DNA of 64,000 nucleotides from Nitrospirillum sp034653355 (lineage in GTDB: Bacteria; Pseudomonadota; Alphaproteobacteria; Azospirillales; Azospirillaceae): the NCBI RefSeq assembly GCF_034653355.1, contig NZ_JAYEER010000002.1:372001-436000 (forward strand), in the 5' to 3' direction. The position numbers and the translations under genes were made by a program. Under the pieces are notes generated by a model that saw only the letters and a list, made by a program, of their open reading frames with translations, was not told the origin of the DNA and did not search any database. Each line of letters begins with the position of its first letter. Position 1 is the first letter of the stretch. Of this stretch, positions 52,800-61,173 are shown in pieces.

Positions 52800-54212
52800 T
52801 CAGGCGCCCGCGATCCCGCCCGCCGGCACCCTGGCAACCGACGCCCCCTCCGCCACCAGCTCCACCACGCAGCCGGGATTGTTGTCGCCGACCCGGGGCG
52901 CCAGGCCGTGCAGGCGGGCGATGGCGGCCACCAGGCTCAGGCCCAGGCCGGTGCCCTCCAGGTGACGGGTGCGGTCGGAGCGGTAGAAGCGGGAGAAGAC
53001 CAGGTCGCGCTCGTGCGCCGCGATGCCGGGGCCGCTGTCGGCGACGCGAATGACCGTGGCGCCGTCGTCTTCGCGCGGGCCCAGGGTCAGGCTGATCCGG
53101 CCGCCGGGGGGTGTGAACTTCAGGGCGTTGTCCACCAGGTTGCCCACGGCCTCCATCAGCAGGTCGCGATCGGCGAACATCGGCGGCACCGGCGCGATAT
53201 CGACGGTGAAGACGATGTCCTTGGTCTCGGCGATGGGCTGGTACAGCTCCTCGATCAGCAGGATGATCGCGGCCGGGTCCAGGGTGGTGAAACCGCGCCG
53301 ACGCTTGCTGTTCTCCAGCTCGCGGATGCGCAGCAGGGCCGTGATGACGGCCAGCGCCTGGTCCAGGCCGCCGATGGCCTTGCCCACGGTCTCGCGCGTA
53401 TCTTCCGGCCCCATGTCCCCCTTCAGGGTGCGTTCCAGACGGGCGCGCACGCGGGTCAGGGGGGTGCGCAGATCATGCGCGATCTCGTCGCCCGTGGCCT
53501 TGATCTCGCCCAGCAGACGCTCCGTCTCGTCCAGGATGCCGTTGAACAGCAGGGACAGGCGGTCCAGCTCATCCCGCGGCCCCACGCCCGCGATGGGCAG
53601 GCGCTCATGCACCTGACCGCCCATGATGCGTTCCGCGGCGCGGTGCACCTCCTTCAGCCGCTGCTGGGTGCGCCAGGCCAGGAATATGCCGGCGGCCAGG
53701 GCCAGGCCCATGGCCGGGATGGCGCCCATGGTCAGGGCGCGCACCACCACCTCACGCAGGATGACCATGTATTGGCCGTTGCGGCCAATGACCAGGACGT
53801 TGCCGTTGGCGATGCGCAGGGCCGCCAGACGCACATCGATGGCGCCCATGGCCGGAATGTCGGTGCGGGCGGCGCGCACCACGTGGACTTTGCCGTCGAT
53901 GGGCAGGTCGGGCGGCACCCGCTCCAGGTTGCCGGCGACGCGATGGCCGTCTGGCGTGAATAGGGCGGCGTAGCCCACGCGGTGGAAATCGCCGGTCACA
54001 TGGGTGTTGATCAGGGCCAGGATGGCGTCCTGGTTCTCGCTGGCCAGGGTGCGCGCGTCCTCGGTGATCAGCGCGTCGATGCGGTTGGTCTCGAACACTG
54101 TGGCCCGCCAGTAGATGAAGGCGAACAGCAGCAGGGACGATCCGGCGAAGAAACAGGCGAACACCATGGCCAGCCGGAAACTGGTGGTGCGGGCTATCTC
54201 ACTGAGGTTCAC
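52800..54212 (-). CDS. two-component sensor histidine kinase (paralogue of the 30235-31629 kinase)
   Basis: A 470-residue membrane kinase. TM1 is LAMVFACFFAGSSLLLFAFI; the periplasmic sensor (VTGDFHRVGYAALFTPDGHR, ERVPPDLPIDGKVH) parallels the other kinase in the window. TM2 is ALTMGAIPAMGLALAAGIFL. HAMP, the H-box GDEIAHDLRTPLTRVRARLE, the N-box EAVGNLVDNALKFTPPGG, VADSGPGI and GTGLGLSLVAAI follow. The start overlaps the response regulator stop by 14 bases, the same arrangement as in the first pair. There is no adjacent transporter. The signal is unknown. Confidence 0.92.
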   Translation of the reverse strand: MNLSEIARTTSFRLAMVFACFFAGSSLLLFAFIYWRATVFETNRIDALITEDARTLASENQDAILALINTHVTGDFHRVGYAALFTPDGHRVAGNLERVPPDLPIDGKVHVVRAARTDIPAMGAIDVRLAALRIANGNVLVIGRNGQYMVILREVVVRALTMGAIPAMGLALAAGIFLAWRTQQRLKEVHRAAERIMGGQVHERLPIAGVGPRDELDRLSLLFNGILDETERLLGEIKATGDEIAHDLRTPLTRVRARLERTLKGDMGPEDTRETVGKAIGGLDQALAVITALLRIRELENSKRRRGFTTLDPAAIILLIEELYQPIAETKDIVFTVDIAPVPPMFADRDLLMEAVGNLVDNALKFTPPGGRISLTLGPREDDGATVIRVADSGPGIAAHERDLVFSRFYRSDRTRHLEGTGLGLSLVAAIARLHGLAPRVGDNNPGCVVELVAEGASVARVPAGGIAGA

Positions 54213-54894
54213 GAAGAACGAAGCCCACGTTGCGGATGTTGTAGATCATGGGGAAGTCGCCGGGCGCGTCCACCTTGCGCCGCAGCTTGCCGATGTGAAC
54301 GTCCACCAGGTTGGTCTGGGGCGAGAAGCGGTAGTTCCACACGTCTTCCAGCAGCATGGCGCGGGTGATCACCTGGGCCGGGTGCCGCATCAGGTACTCC
54401 AGCAATTTGAACTCGCGTGGCAGCAGTTCCACCGGCCGGCCATCGCGGTTGGCCTCGCGGCTGATCAGGTCCAGCTCCAGCGGGCCCACGCGCAGGCGGG
54501 TGGTGCGTGGCTCCGCCGGGCGGCGCAGCAGCGCCTCCACCCGGGCGGACAGTTCCGACAGCACGAAGGGCTTGATCAGGTAATCGTCGCCCCCGGCCTT
54601 CAGCCCGCGCACACGCTCATCCACGTCGTTCAGCGCGCTCAGGAACAGCACGGGCACCCGCACGTCCTCCGCCCGCAGCTGGCCGATGATGGACAGGCCG
54701 TCCACCTCGGGCAGCATGCGGTCCAGGATCAACAGGTCGTAGTGGCCGTCGCGGGCCCGTTCCAGGCCCACGCGGCCGTTGTCGGCGTGGCTGATCATGT
54801 ACCCGCGGTCGGACATGTCGCGGATGATCTCTTCGGCGGTTTCCTGATCATCCTCAATCAGCAGGATGTGAGCTTTGGAGATCACTGGGGCCAT
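54199..54894 (-). CDS. OmpR-family response regulator
   Basis: A 231-residue regulator. Receiver domain: ILLIEDDQETAEEIIRDM, DLLILDRMLPEVDGLSII (phospho-acceptor Asp), VLFLSALNDVDERVRGL and DDYLIKPFVLSELSARVEAL. The winged helix effector has ELLPREFKLLEYLMRHPAQV, AMLLEDVWNYRFSPQTNLVD and VHIGKLRRKVD. ATG at 54894 (MAPVISKAHILLIEDD) is chosen. It is upstream of, and translationally coupled to, its kinase. Closely similar to the frameshifted regulator at 29548-30248; this intact copy shows what the broken one should read. Confidence 0.93.
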   Translation of the reverse strand: MAPVISKAHILLIEDDQETAEEIIRDMSDRGYMISHADNGRVGLERARDGHYDLLILDRMLPEVDGLSIIGQLRAEDVRVPVLFLSALNDVDERVRGLKAGGDDYLIKPFVLSELSARVEALLRRPAEPRTTRLRVGPLELDLISREANRDGRPVELLPREFKLLEYLMRHPAQVITRAMLLEDVWNYRFSPQTNLVDVHIGKLRRKVDAPGDFPMIYNIRNVGFVLREPQ

Positions 54895-55482
54895 CCCTGA
54901 TCGTCGAACGTTTCGATGTCCATCCGCCGGGTCCGCCGTCAGCCGTTGCGCCATGGTCCGGGCGCGCTGCCCGAATGAAACCCTGACCGCCCGCCAAGGG
55001 CGTGCCGGTGGCAACCACCCAACATGGTGAATGCGGCGATACCGCTGGGGCGGAAAACGGACGACGGCGGTCCTCTGGCGGGGACGTTACCGTGGCAACT
55101 TTCGGCTCGTTTGATTAATGCCGCCAATTAAAAATCACGAATGATTTTTAAAAAAAATTATAATTTTGTCTATTCAAGCGCTGTGATAACGCATTACCCC
55201 ATGAAAGTTGGGTGTGTGACCTAATGCCGCAGTATATCATGATATCTAGTTGTAAAAAAGCCCTGAAAATTCACCATAGAGATTTTGAAAAATCCGATAA
55301 ATTGCGACAAAAATGTTTCTTGTTGGCGTGAATTTACTTAGGACATGATTGGTAATTTGGTTGATTCAACTATTGAAAAACTAAAATCAGTTTTAATAAA
55401 TAAACTAAGCTTTAGTTGTGACGCGAGTCCGTGACGATAATATTCGATCCATCGGTCATTCACTTGACGGTTGGAGTGGAAG
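54895..55482. other. AT-rich intergenic region between divergent transcripts
   Basis: From about 55110 to 55480 the sequence is strongly AT-rich against the GC-rich surroundings. It has a hairpin AAAAATCA-CGAA-TGATTTTT (55130-55149) and a palindrome ATATCATGATAT (55234-55245). A related ATATATCATGAT element recurs at about 56236, on the other side of the two small genes. Promoters for both the leftward regulator and the rightward small genes are expected here. No gene was found. Confidence 0.45.
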
Positions 55483-55887
55483 ATGCAGCGTATACTGAAT
55501 AATGCCAAAGTCCAGAAGGCCGGTCTGGCTCTGCTGGTATGGGCCGGGGTGGCGGCTTGCGCCCATGCCGCGACGGTTCCCGCCACTCAGTTGGACACCG
55601 TGAAGCGCGTCTGTCGCGACACCATGGGCCTGACGGCACCCAACACCGACTACCTCGCCTGCGTGGACAGCTTGACTGGATCGCTGGCCGAAGCCGCCAC
55701 GAACCGGGCGGAGGTTTCCGCCAACCTGGCCGGCCAGTCGACGTGCAGCCAGAAGGGCCTGACCCCGGACACGCCGGACTACGCCATGTGCGTGCTGAAC
55801 TATCGCGACAAGGTCCTGGGCAACGCCACCCATGTCGCCGCCTATCACTCCACGCAGAACCCGATCGACGTCGCCGGGGGGAACTAA
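55483..55887 (+). CDS. small secreted Cys-pair repeat protein
   Basis: A 134-residue protein with a Sec signal (GLALLVWAGVAACAHAA). The mature part carries two copies of a motif bounded by two Cys: CRDTMGLTAPNTDYLACV and CSQKGLTPDTPDYAMCV, consensus C-x(3-5)-G-[LF]-T-x-x-T-x-x-[YH]-x-x-C-V. Each pair could form a disulfide around a short helical turn. Two degenerate repeats about 48 residues apart suggest internal duplication. TGGAAG precedes the ATG at 55483; a TTG 12 bases upstream is an alternative. It is followed three bases later by a gene with a third copy of the motif. I know of no assigned function. Confidence 0.78.
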   Translation: MQRILNNAKVQKAGLALLVWAGVAACAHAATVPATQLDTVKRVCRDTMGLTAPNTDYLACVDSLTGSLAEAATNRAEVSANLAGQSTCSQKGLTPDTPDYAMCVLNYRDKVLGNATHVAAYHSTQNPIDVAGGN

Positions 55888-55890
55888 ACC

Positions 55891-56139
55891 ATGACCATCG
55901 CCATCAGCCGCCGCCTGATCAAGGCTCATTGGGCCGCCATCCTGGCCTGCGCCACCCTCGTCGCCGGCATTGGCGGCAGCCTGGCTGCCTGCGCCGGCCC
56001 CTCCTTCGCCACCCAGCGCCTGGCGCAGGAGAACCGCGCTTGCGCCGAAGTCGGCTTCACCCCGGGCACGGGTGAGCACGCCCGCTGCGTCGACAACCTT
56101 GACGCCGCCATGACCCAGACCCTGGTGCCCATCAACTAA
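55891..56139 (+). CDS. very small secreted Cys-pair protein, single copy
   Basis: An 82-residue protein with an N-terminal hydrophobic signal (AAILACATLVAGIGGSLAAC) that could be lipoprotein-like or Sec-type. It has one copy of the motif seen in its neighbour: CAEVGFTPGTGEHARCVDNL. It starts three bases after the preceding stop, so the two genes are co-translated. The tandem arrangement and shared motif suggest duplicated partners. A terminator hairpin follows at 56167. Confidence 0.75.
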   Translation: MTIAISRRLIKAHWAAILACATLVAGIGGSLAACAGPSFATQRLAQENRACAEVGFTPGTGEHARCVDNLDAAMTQTLVPIN

Positions 56140-56166
56140 GGCGGTTTCCGCTATCGACGGCTCTCC

Positions 56167-56217
56167 CGTCCCGCCGCCGGTCACATCCGCAGAAAATCCG
56201 GCGGCGGGACGAGATTT
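56167..56217 (+). terminator. hairpin terminator after the small Cys-pair genes
   Basis: cgtcccgccgccgg (56167-56180) pairs with ccggcggcgggacg (56198-56211), a 14-bp perfect stem with a 17-base loop, followed by AGATTTATA. Intrinsic terminator by stem strength; the T-run is weak. Confidence 0.7.
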
Positions 56218-56431
56218 ATAGGTGATAATATATCAATATATCATGATTTACCAAAAAAATGACGCAAGAGAGCGGCCGAGTAGCGTTGTTAAATTTTAAA
56301 AACCATTTTAATTACATGAAATATACTTTAATAGACCGCCACATTTCTTCAACCGACAACTGCTTTAAAGGGCCATCGCGCCTGTCCGGGTGCGGATAAG
56401 AAGCCAATTCAGTTGATGGGAGTGGACAACA

Positions 56432-58099
56432 ATGTCTATTGAAGCGCGGAACGGATGGAGCCATCCGCCGCATCAGATCCGGAAAGGCCGCGGCATCGCG
56501 CGCGCCGCTTGCATGACCACGGCTTGCGTTGCCTTGCTGGGTGCCGCGACCACGGCCCGCGCGGAAGACGCCACCAGCGCCACGAAGCATAAGAAGACAG
56601 CCGCCACCGCCGCCACCCCGACCCAGGTCGTGGCGACCCAGGCGCAGATCGACGCGCTGAACAAGCAGATCCAGGCGCTGCAGTCGCAGCTCCAGGCGCT
56701 GGCGACCCAGCAGGACACCAACGCCAAGGCTGTGGTGGAATCCCGCAGCGCCGCCGAGAAGGCCGCCGCCGCCGCGACCCAGGTCGCCCAGCAGCAGAAG
56801 GTGACCGATCCCAACGACAACAGTCTGCGCCTGGGCAAGGGCGTGAAGCTGACCTTCGGCGGCTTCATCGAAGCGGCGAGCATCTACCGGTCGCGCAACA
56901 TGACCGCCGACGTCGCCACCCCCTATGCCGCCATCCCGTTGAAGAACTCCTCCAACTACGACCGGGGTGAGTTCCGCGGCAGCGCCCGCCAGAGCCGCGT
57001 CTCCATGCTGGCTGAGAGCGACGTCGGCCCCGACACCCACCTGGGCGCCTACATCGAGACGGATTTCCTGGGCGTCGGCACGTCCTCCAACAGCGGGCAG
57101 AGCAACAGCTATGTTCCGCGCCTGCGCCAGGGCTACCTGACCGCCGACTGGAAGGACACCGGCTGGCACCTGCTGGCGGGCCAGTCCTTCAGCCTGGTCA
57201 CCACCAACAAGTCCGGCATCGACCCCCGCACCGAGGCGCTGCCCATGGGTCCGGACGCCCAGTACGCCGCCGGCTTCGACTGGACCCGCAACTGGAGCCT
57301 GCGCGTGGTCAAGGACTGGAACCGCCATTATTGGCTGGGCGTGGCGTTGGAAAGCCCGCAGGCGTCCATCAGCGGTTCGACCGCCTTGGTGGCCAACAGC
57401 AACACCAACACCGGCGGTTCGCTGCTGAACAGCACGGCCAACTACTCCACCGACATCGCCCCCGACCTGATCGTGAAGGCCGTGGCCGAGCCCGGCTGGG
57501 GCCATTACGAGGTGTTCGGCCTGGCGCGTGAGTTCCAGAGCCGTGCCGCCGGTGAGAACTACACCGAGACCGGCTTCGGCTTCGGTGCCGCCGCCATCCT
57601 GCCGGTGGTGCCCAAGTATGTGGACATTCAGCTGAGCACCATGGCCGGCCAAGGCATCGGCCGCTACGGTTCCTCCAGCCTGCCGGACGTGACGGTCAAC
57701 CCCTACGGCCGCCTGTCGCCCATCACCGAGGTCACGGCCATGGCCGGCGTCATCGGCCATCCCACGTCCGATTGGGATTTGTACGCCTACTATGGCCTGG
57801 AACAGGACGACAGCAAGGCGTTCACGGTCGGCGGCAAGGCCTACGGCTATGGCAACGCCCTGGCCGTCAACACCGGTTGTTACACCGAGAACTCGCCCCT
57901 CGCCTGCACGGGCAACACCCGTTCGGTGCGTGAGGCGACGGCCGGCTTCTGGTGGAAATTCTACCACGGCAACATGGGCACCATGCAGTTCGGCATGCAG
58001 GGCGAATACATCCGCCGCGACCTTTTCCAGGGTGTGGGCGGCAGCCCCGGCACCGACGACACGGTCGTCTACACCGCCTTCCGTTACTACCCATTCTAA
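56432..58099 (+). CDS. outer membrane porin with N-terminal coiled coil
   Basis: A 555-residue beta-barrel protein. The signal peptide is near the N-terminus (ACMTTACVALLGAATTARA). It is followed by an Ala/Thr-rich linker and a coiled coil of about 60 residues (QAQIDALNKQIQALQSQLQA). The barrel starts at LRLGKGVKLTFGGFIEAASI, with many alternating strands such as SRVSMLAESDVGPDTHLGAY and the C-terminal strand VVYTAFRYYPF ending in Phe, the standard Omp insertion signal. The length and coiled coil resemble OprO-like or DcaP-like porins; DcaP forms trimers through such coils. The substrate is unknown. Upstream is AT-rich with promoter space, and a clear terminator lies downstream. Confidence 0.88.
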   Translation: MSIEARNGWSHPPHQIRKGRGIARAACMTTACVALLGAATTARAEDATSATKHKKTAATAATPTQVVATQAQIDALNKQIQALQSQLQALATQQDTNAKAVVESRSAAEKAAAAATQVAQQQKVTDPNDNSLRLGKGVKLTFGGFIEAASIYRSRNMTADVATPYAAIPLKNSSNYDRGEFRGSARQSRVSMLAESDVGPDTHLGAYIETDFLGVGTSSNSGQSNSYVPRLRQGYLTADWKDTGWHLLAGQSFSLVTTNKSGIDPRTEALPMGPDAQYAAGFDWTRNWSLRVVKDWNRHYWLGVALESPQASISGSTALVANSNTNTGGSLLNSTANYSTDIAPDLIVKAVAEPGWGHYEVFGLAREFQSRAAGENYTETGFGFGAAAILPVVPKYVDIQLSTMAGQGIGRYGSSSLPDVTVNPYGRLSPITEVTAMAGVIGHPTSDWDLYAYYGLEQDDSKAFTVGGKAYGYGNALAVNTGCYTENSPLACTGNTRSVREATAGFWWKFYHGNMGTMQFGMQGEYIRRDLFQGVGGSPGTDDTVVYTAFRYYPF

Positions 58100-58107
58100 A
58101 TCCCACA

Positions 58108-58140
58108 CCGGCCCGGCTCCCTCGGGGGCCGGGCCTTTTC
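58108..58140 (+). terminator. Rho-independent terminator of the porin gene
   Basis: ggcccgg (58110-58116) and ccgggcc (58129-58135) form the stem, extended by flanking bases, followed by TTTT. It lies about 10 bases past the porin stop. Confidence 0.8.
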
Positions 58141-58206
58141 CTGGGTTCCCTGCCATCATGAAAGCTTGATGGTCGGATCCATCCCCGAAGAGGAGATAAG
58201 ACCGCC

Positions 58207-58665
58207 ATGCCGGACAAGACCACCGCCAAGCCCAAGGACCAGCGGGTCATGACCACCTTCCGCCTGGAACCCGACCTGCTGCGGCAGATCAAGATCCGCG
58301 CGGCGCTGGACGGCACCAGCATCAACGCGTTGATGGAGCAGGGCATCCGCCACATCCTGCGCATCAACCGCGAGAACGACGAGTCCGTGCGCCGCTTCAT
58401 CATCTTCGTGGCGGAGCTGAGCCCGGCGGAAATGCAACGCCTGGGCGCGGGCCTGGATGACATCGTGATGGAAGCGACCACCGGAGAGTTCTACCTGTGG
58501 GCCCACGGCTTGCGGCGCGGCGATAAAGACCGCACCGTGTTCAACAGCCACAGCCTGGCGGATACCGGCCTCAGCGGACGCCAGATCCGCCAGCACCTGC
58601 TGGACCATGCCGACGCCCTGGTGAACGCGCCCCAGGACTTGCCGGTCAAGGCGGGCCGGGCCTGA
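58207..58665 (+). CDS. ribbon-helix-helix DNA-binding protein
   Basis: A 152-residue protein. The N-terminal 60 residues fit an Arc/MetJ-type ribbon-helix-helix: VMTTFRLEPDLLRQIKIRAA then LDGTSINALMEQGIRHIL. The remaining ~90 residues (SPAEMQRLGAGLDDIVMEAT; FYLWAHGLRRGDKDRTVFN; LSGRQIRQHLLDHADAL) are not recognised. Solitary RHH proteins are usually transcription regulators or antitoxins; no toxin gene follows. Start chosen at 58207, after a GAGGAG at about 58190-58195. Confidence 0.78.
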   Translation: MPDKTTAKPKDQRVMTTFRLEPDLLRQIKIRAALDGTSINALMEQGIRHILRINRENDESVRRFIIFVAELSPAEMQRLGAGLDDIVMEATTGEFYLWAHGLRRGDKDRTVFNSHSLADTGLSGRQIRQHLLDHADALVNAPQDLPVKAGRA

Positions 58666-58669
58666 TCCG

Positions 58670-59234
58670 GACCCGCATGGGCCACGCCCTCTCAAGCGGG
58701 GGTGGGCAAGCGGGCGCGGGCAAACGGGGCGGGAGGGCTTCTGCGCGGCGCACCTTTCCCGGGGTGCGCCGGCTGCGGTATCGTACGCGCGCATATCCCC
58801 GACGTCCTGCGGGCCCAGGCCTACCGGGCGGTTGTTTCCGGTGGGAAGGGGGTAGGCATGGGCAATGGCATTTGGGGCACAGCGCTCGACGCTCGGCTCC
58901 CCTTCGTCTGCGCCATCCCCATGGCCAGCAGGTCGCGTCGCCGCATTCCCATCCGCTCCCCCAAACAATCAGCATCCCTGTGCGCCAGGACGTCATTCCA
59001 GTGTGCCATCATTTCTTTTTTGGGGCGGAATGATGGTCGTCCGTGGGCACGCTGGCCCGCGATGCCAATGCGGCCGTTGTTTGCCGCTCTTCAGGCTCCT
59101 GAATTGCCCCCCGTCGGGGAAGATGTATGCATAATGTGGGATATCGGCCATGTTTGACCGCCAAAAAGACTTTGTTGCATGCATATTCGCGATACGATAC
59201 ATATGCTTCATAATAAATGTGGAGGAGCGGTGCC
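58670..59234. other. intergenic region upstream of the VanA-like gene
   Basis: 565 bases without a supported gene: open frames at 58702-59157 and 58677-59033 lack domain character and cover a change in base composition. The last ~110 bases are AT-richer and hold short dyads (TATGCATA near 59127-59134; GCATA...TATGC at about 59180-59206). These could be sites for the GntR-type regulator encoded downstream. Confidence 0.4.
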
Positions 59235-60371
59235 ATGGGTCGGGATGATCTTACGCACGGTGAGGGTCCATCTTGGGTGACGGGGCGTTCGTTGGTTTCC
59301 GGGGGAGGGGCCTCTGGGCCGGATACGGCGGCGAAAGCCTGGCCGGACAACGCCTGGTACGCGGCGGCTTGGGACCATGAGGTGGGGCGGGCGCTGTTCC
59401 CGCGCACCATCTGCGGCACGCAACTGGTGTTCTACCGCCAGCTGGACCGCACCCCGGTGGCCCTGGCCGACGCCTGCTGGCACCGCCTGGTGCCCCTGTC
59501 CAAGGGCCGGCTGGTGGGCGATGGCGTGCGCTGCGGCTATCACGGCCTGGAATACGCCGCCAACGGCCGCTGCACCCACATGCCCAGCCAGGAAACGCTG
59601 AACCCGGCGGCCTGCGTGCGGTCCTATCCGGTGGTGGAACGCCACCGTTTCCTGTGGGTGTGGATGGGGGATCCGGCCCTGGCCGACCCCGCTCTGGTGC
59701 CCGACCTGCACTGGAACCATGATCCCGAGTGGGCGGGCGACGGCCGCCTGATCACGGTGAAGTGCGACTACCGCCTGGTGCTGGATAATCTGATGGACCT
59801 GACGCACGAAACCTTCGTGCACGGCTCCAGCATCGGCAACGACGCGGTGGCGGAGGCGCCGTTCCAGGTGACCCACACCGACAAGACCGCCACCGTCACC
59901 CGCTGGATGCACGGCATCGACCCGCCGCCCTTCTGGGCGGCCCAGCTGGGCAAGCCGGGCAAGGTCGACCGCTGGCAGATCATCAATTTCGAGGCGCCCT
60001 GCACCATCGCCATCGACGTGGGCGTGGCCCCCGCCGGCACCGGCGCGCCCGAGGGGGACCGCAGCCAGGGCGTCAACGGCTATGTGCTGAACACCATCAC
60101 GCCCGAGGCGGACGGCAGCTGCCATTACTTCTGGGCCTTCTGCCGCAACTATCGCCTGGGTGAACAACGCCTGACCCACGAGCTGCGCGAGGGCGTGCAC
60201 CGCATCTTCGGCGAGGATGAGGAGGTGCTGGAGGCGCAGCAGCGCGCCATCGAAAGCCATCCGGATCGCCGCTTCTACAATCTCAACATCGACGCCGGCG
60301 GCATGTGGGCCCGCCGCCTGATCGACCGCATGATCGCGGCCGAGCGGCCGCAGCGGGTGGCGGCGGAATGA
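59235..60371 (+). CDS. VanA-like Rieske aromatic oxygenase, large subunit
   Basis: A 378-residue ring-hydroxylating or O-demethylating oxygenase similar to VanA, which removes the methyl group from vanillate-type aromatics. The Rieske 2Fe-2S ligands appear as C-W-H in DACWHRLVPLSKGRLVGDG and C-x-x-H in VRCGYHGLEY. The catalytic iron ligands lie in the segment LDNLMDLTHETFVHGSSIG (D..H....H). The loop has Trp where CPHR is usual. The start at 59235 has GGAGG nine bases upstream (59221-59225). The last bases overlap the GntR gene (ATGA). With the VanB-like reductase 800 bases on, it forms a two-component oxygenase. The aromatic substrate is inferred from family. Confidence 0.9.
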   Translation: MGRDDLTHGEGPSWVTGRSLVSGGGASGPDTAAKAWPDNAWYAAAWDHEVGRALFPRTICGTQLVFYRQLDRTPVALADACWHRLVPLSKGRLVGDGVRCGYHGLEYAANGRCTHMPSQETLNPAACVRSYPVVERHRFLWVWMGDPALADPALVPDLHWNHDPEWAGDGRLITVKCDYRLVLDNLMDLTHETFVHGSSIGNDAVAEAPFQVTHTDKTATVTRWMHGIDPPPFWAAQLGKPGKVDRWQIINFEAPCTIAIDVGVAPAGTGAPEGDRSQGVNGYVLNTITPEADGSCHYFWAFCRNYRLGEQRLTHELREGVHRIFGEDEEVLEAQQRAIESHPDRRFYNLNIDAGGMWARRLIDRMIAAERPQRVAAE

Positions 60372-61132
60372 AGGCGATGGCGGCGGAGGAAGAGGGCAGG
60401 GGCATGCAGGTGGCGCGCGCGCAGCAGGGTCTGCGCGAGCTGATCCTGGCGGGTGAGCTGCCGCCCGGCAAGCGCGTGTCCGAACCGGCCATGGTCGAGC
60501 GGCTTGGCGTGTCGCGCACGCCGGTGCGCCTGGCCCTGGAGCGGCTGGCGCAGGAAGGGCTGGTGGCGCCCGGGGCCAGCGGCGGCTTCGTCGTGCGCGC
60601 CTTCACTGCCGCGGATCTTGCCGACGCCATCGAGGTGCGCGGCACGCTGGAGGGGCTGGCCGCCCGCCTGGCGGCGGAGCGCCGGCCCACCGCCGCCGCC
60701 CTGGCACCTTTGCGCGACTGTGTGGCGGCGCTTGACCGGGTGGTGGCCCAGCCGGTGCTGAGCGAGGCGGACTTTGACGAGTACGTCCGGCTCAACGCCT
60801 TTTTCCATGAGGAACTGGTGCGCCTGGCCGGGAGCGGCGTCGTGGCGCGCGCGGTGGAGCAGGCGGCGGCACAACCCTTCGCCGGCCCTTCGGCCTTCGT
60901 GCAACTGCACGCCACCGAGGCGGCGGGCCGCGACACCCTGGTGGTGGCCCAGGAACAGCACCGCCGGTTGCTGGAAGCCATCAGCCGGGGCGAGGGGGCT
61001 CGGGCCGAGGCGCTGGCCGCCGAGCATGCCCGCGTGGCCCAGCGCCGCCTGCGCGCCGCCCTGAGCGACCGGGACCGGCTGGATGGCCTGCCTGGCGGAT
61101 CGTTGCTGCGACTGGCGGCGGCGTGGCCGTGA
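60368..61132 (+). CDS. GntR/FCD-family transcription regulator
   Basis: A 254-residue regulator. The N-terminal winged helix reads LRELILAGELPPGKRVSEPA then ERLGVSRTPVRLALERLAQE. The C-terminal all-helical FCD domain has EVRGTLEGLAARLAAERRP and EYVRLNAFFHEELVRLAGSG, with the metal-binding Asp/His positions (N..FH) and a later His in VVAQEQHRRLLEAISRGEGA. The start is the ATG overlapping the VanA stop (ATGA), so translation is coupled. Its position between oxygenase and reductase genes is typical of local control of aromatic catabolism; the effector is probably vanillate or a relative. Confidence 0.92.
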   Translation: MKAMAAEEEGRGMQVARAQQGLRELILAGELPPGKRVSEPAMVERLGVSRTPVRLALERLAQEGLVAPGASGGFVVRAFTAADLADAIEVRGTLEGLAARLAAERRPTAAALAPLRDCVAALDRVVAQPVLSEADFDEYVRLNAFFHEELVRLAGSGVVARAVEQAAAQPFAGPSAFVQLHATEAAGRDTLVVAQEQHRRLLEAISRGEGARAEALAAEHARVAQRRLRAALSDRDRLDGLPGGSLLRLAAAWP

Positions 61133-61173
61133 CCATGGCGCGGCGCTGAAACATAACGGGAGGAAAACGACCT

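Noticed and set aside
55234..56245. ATATCATGAT elements flanking the two small Cys-pair genes, considered as ends of a mobile element
   Set aside because: Too short and AT-biased, similar sequence also occurs by chance in the chemoreceptor gene (near 38951), no transposase and no target duplication seen.
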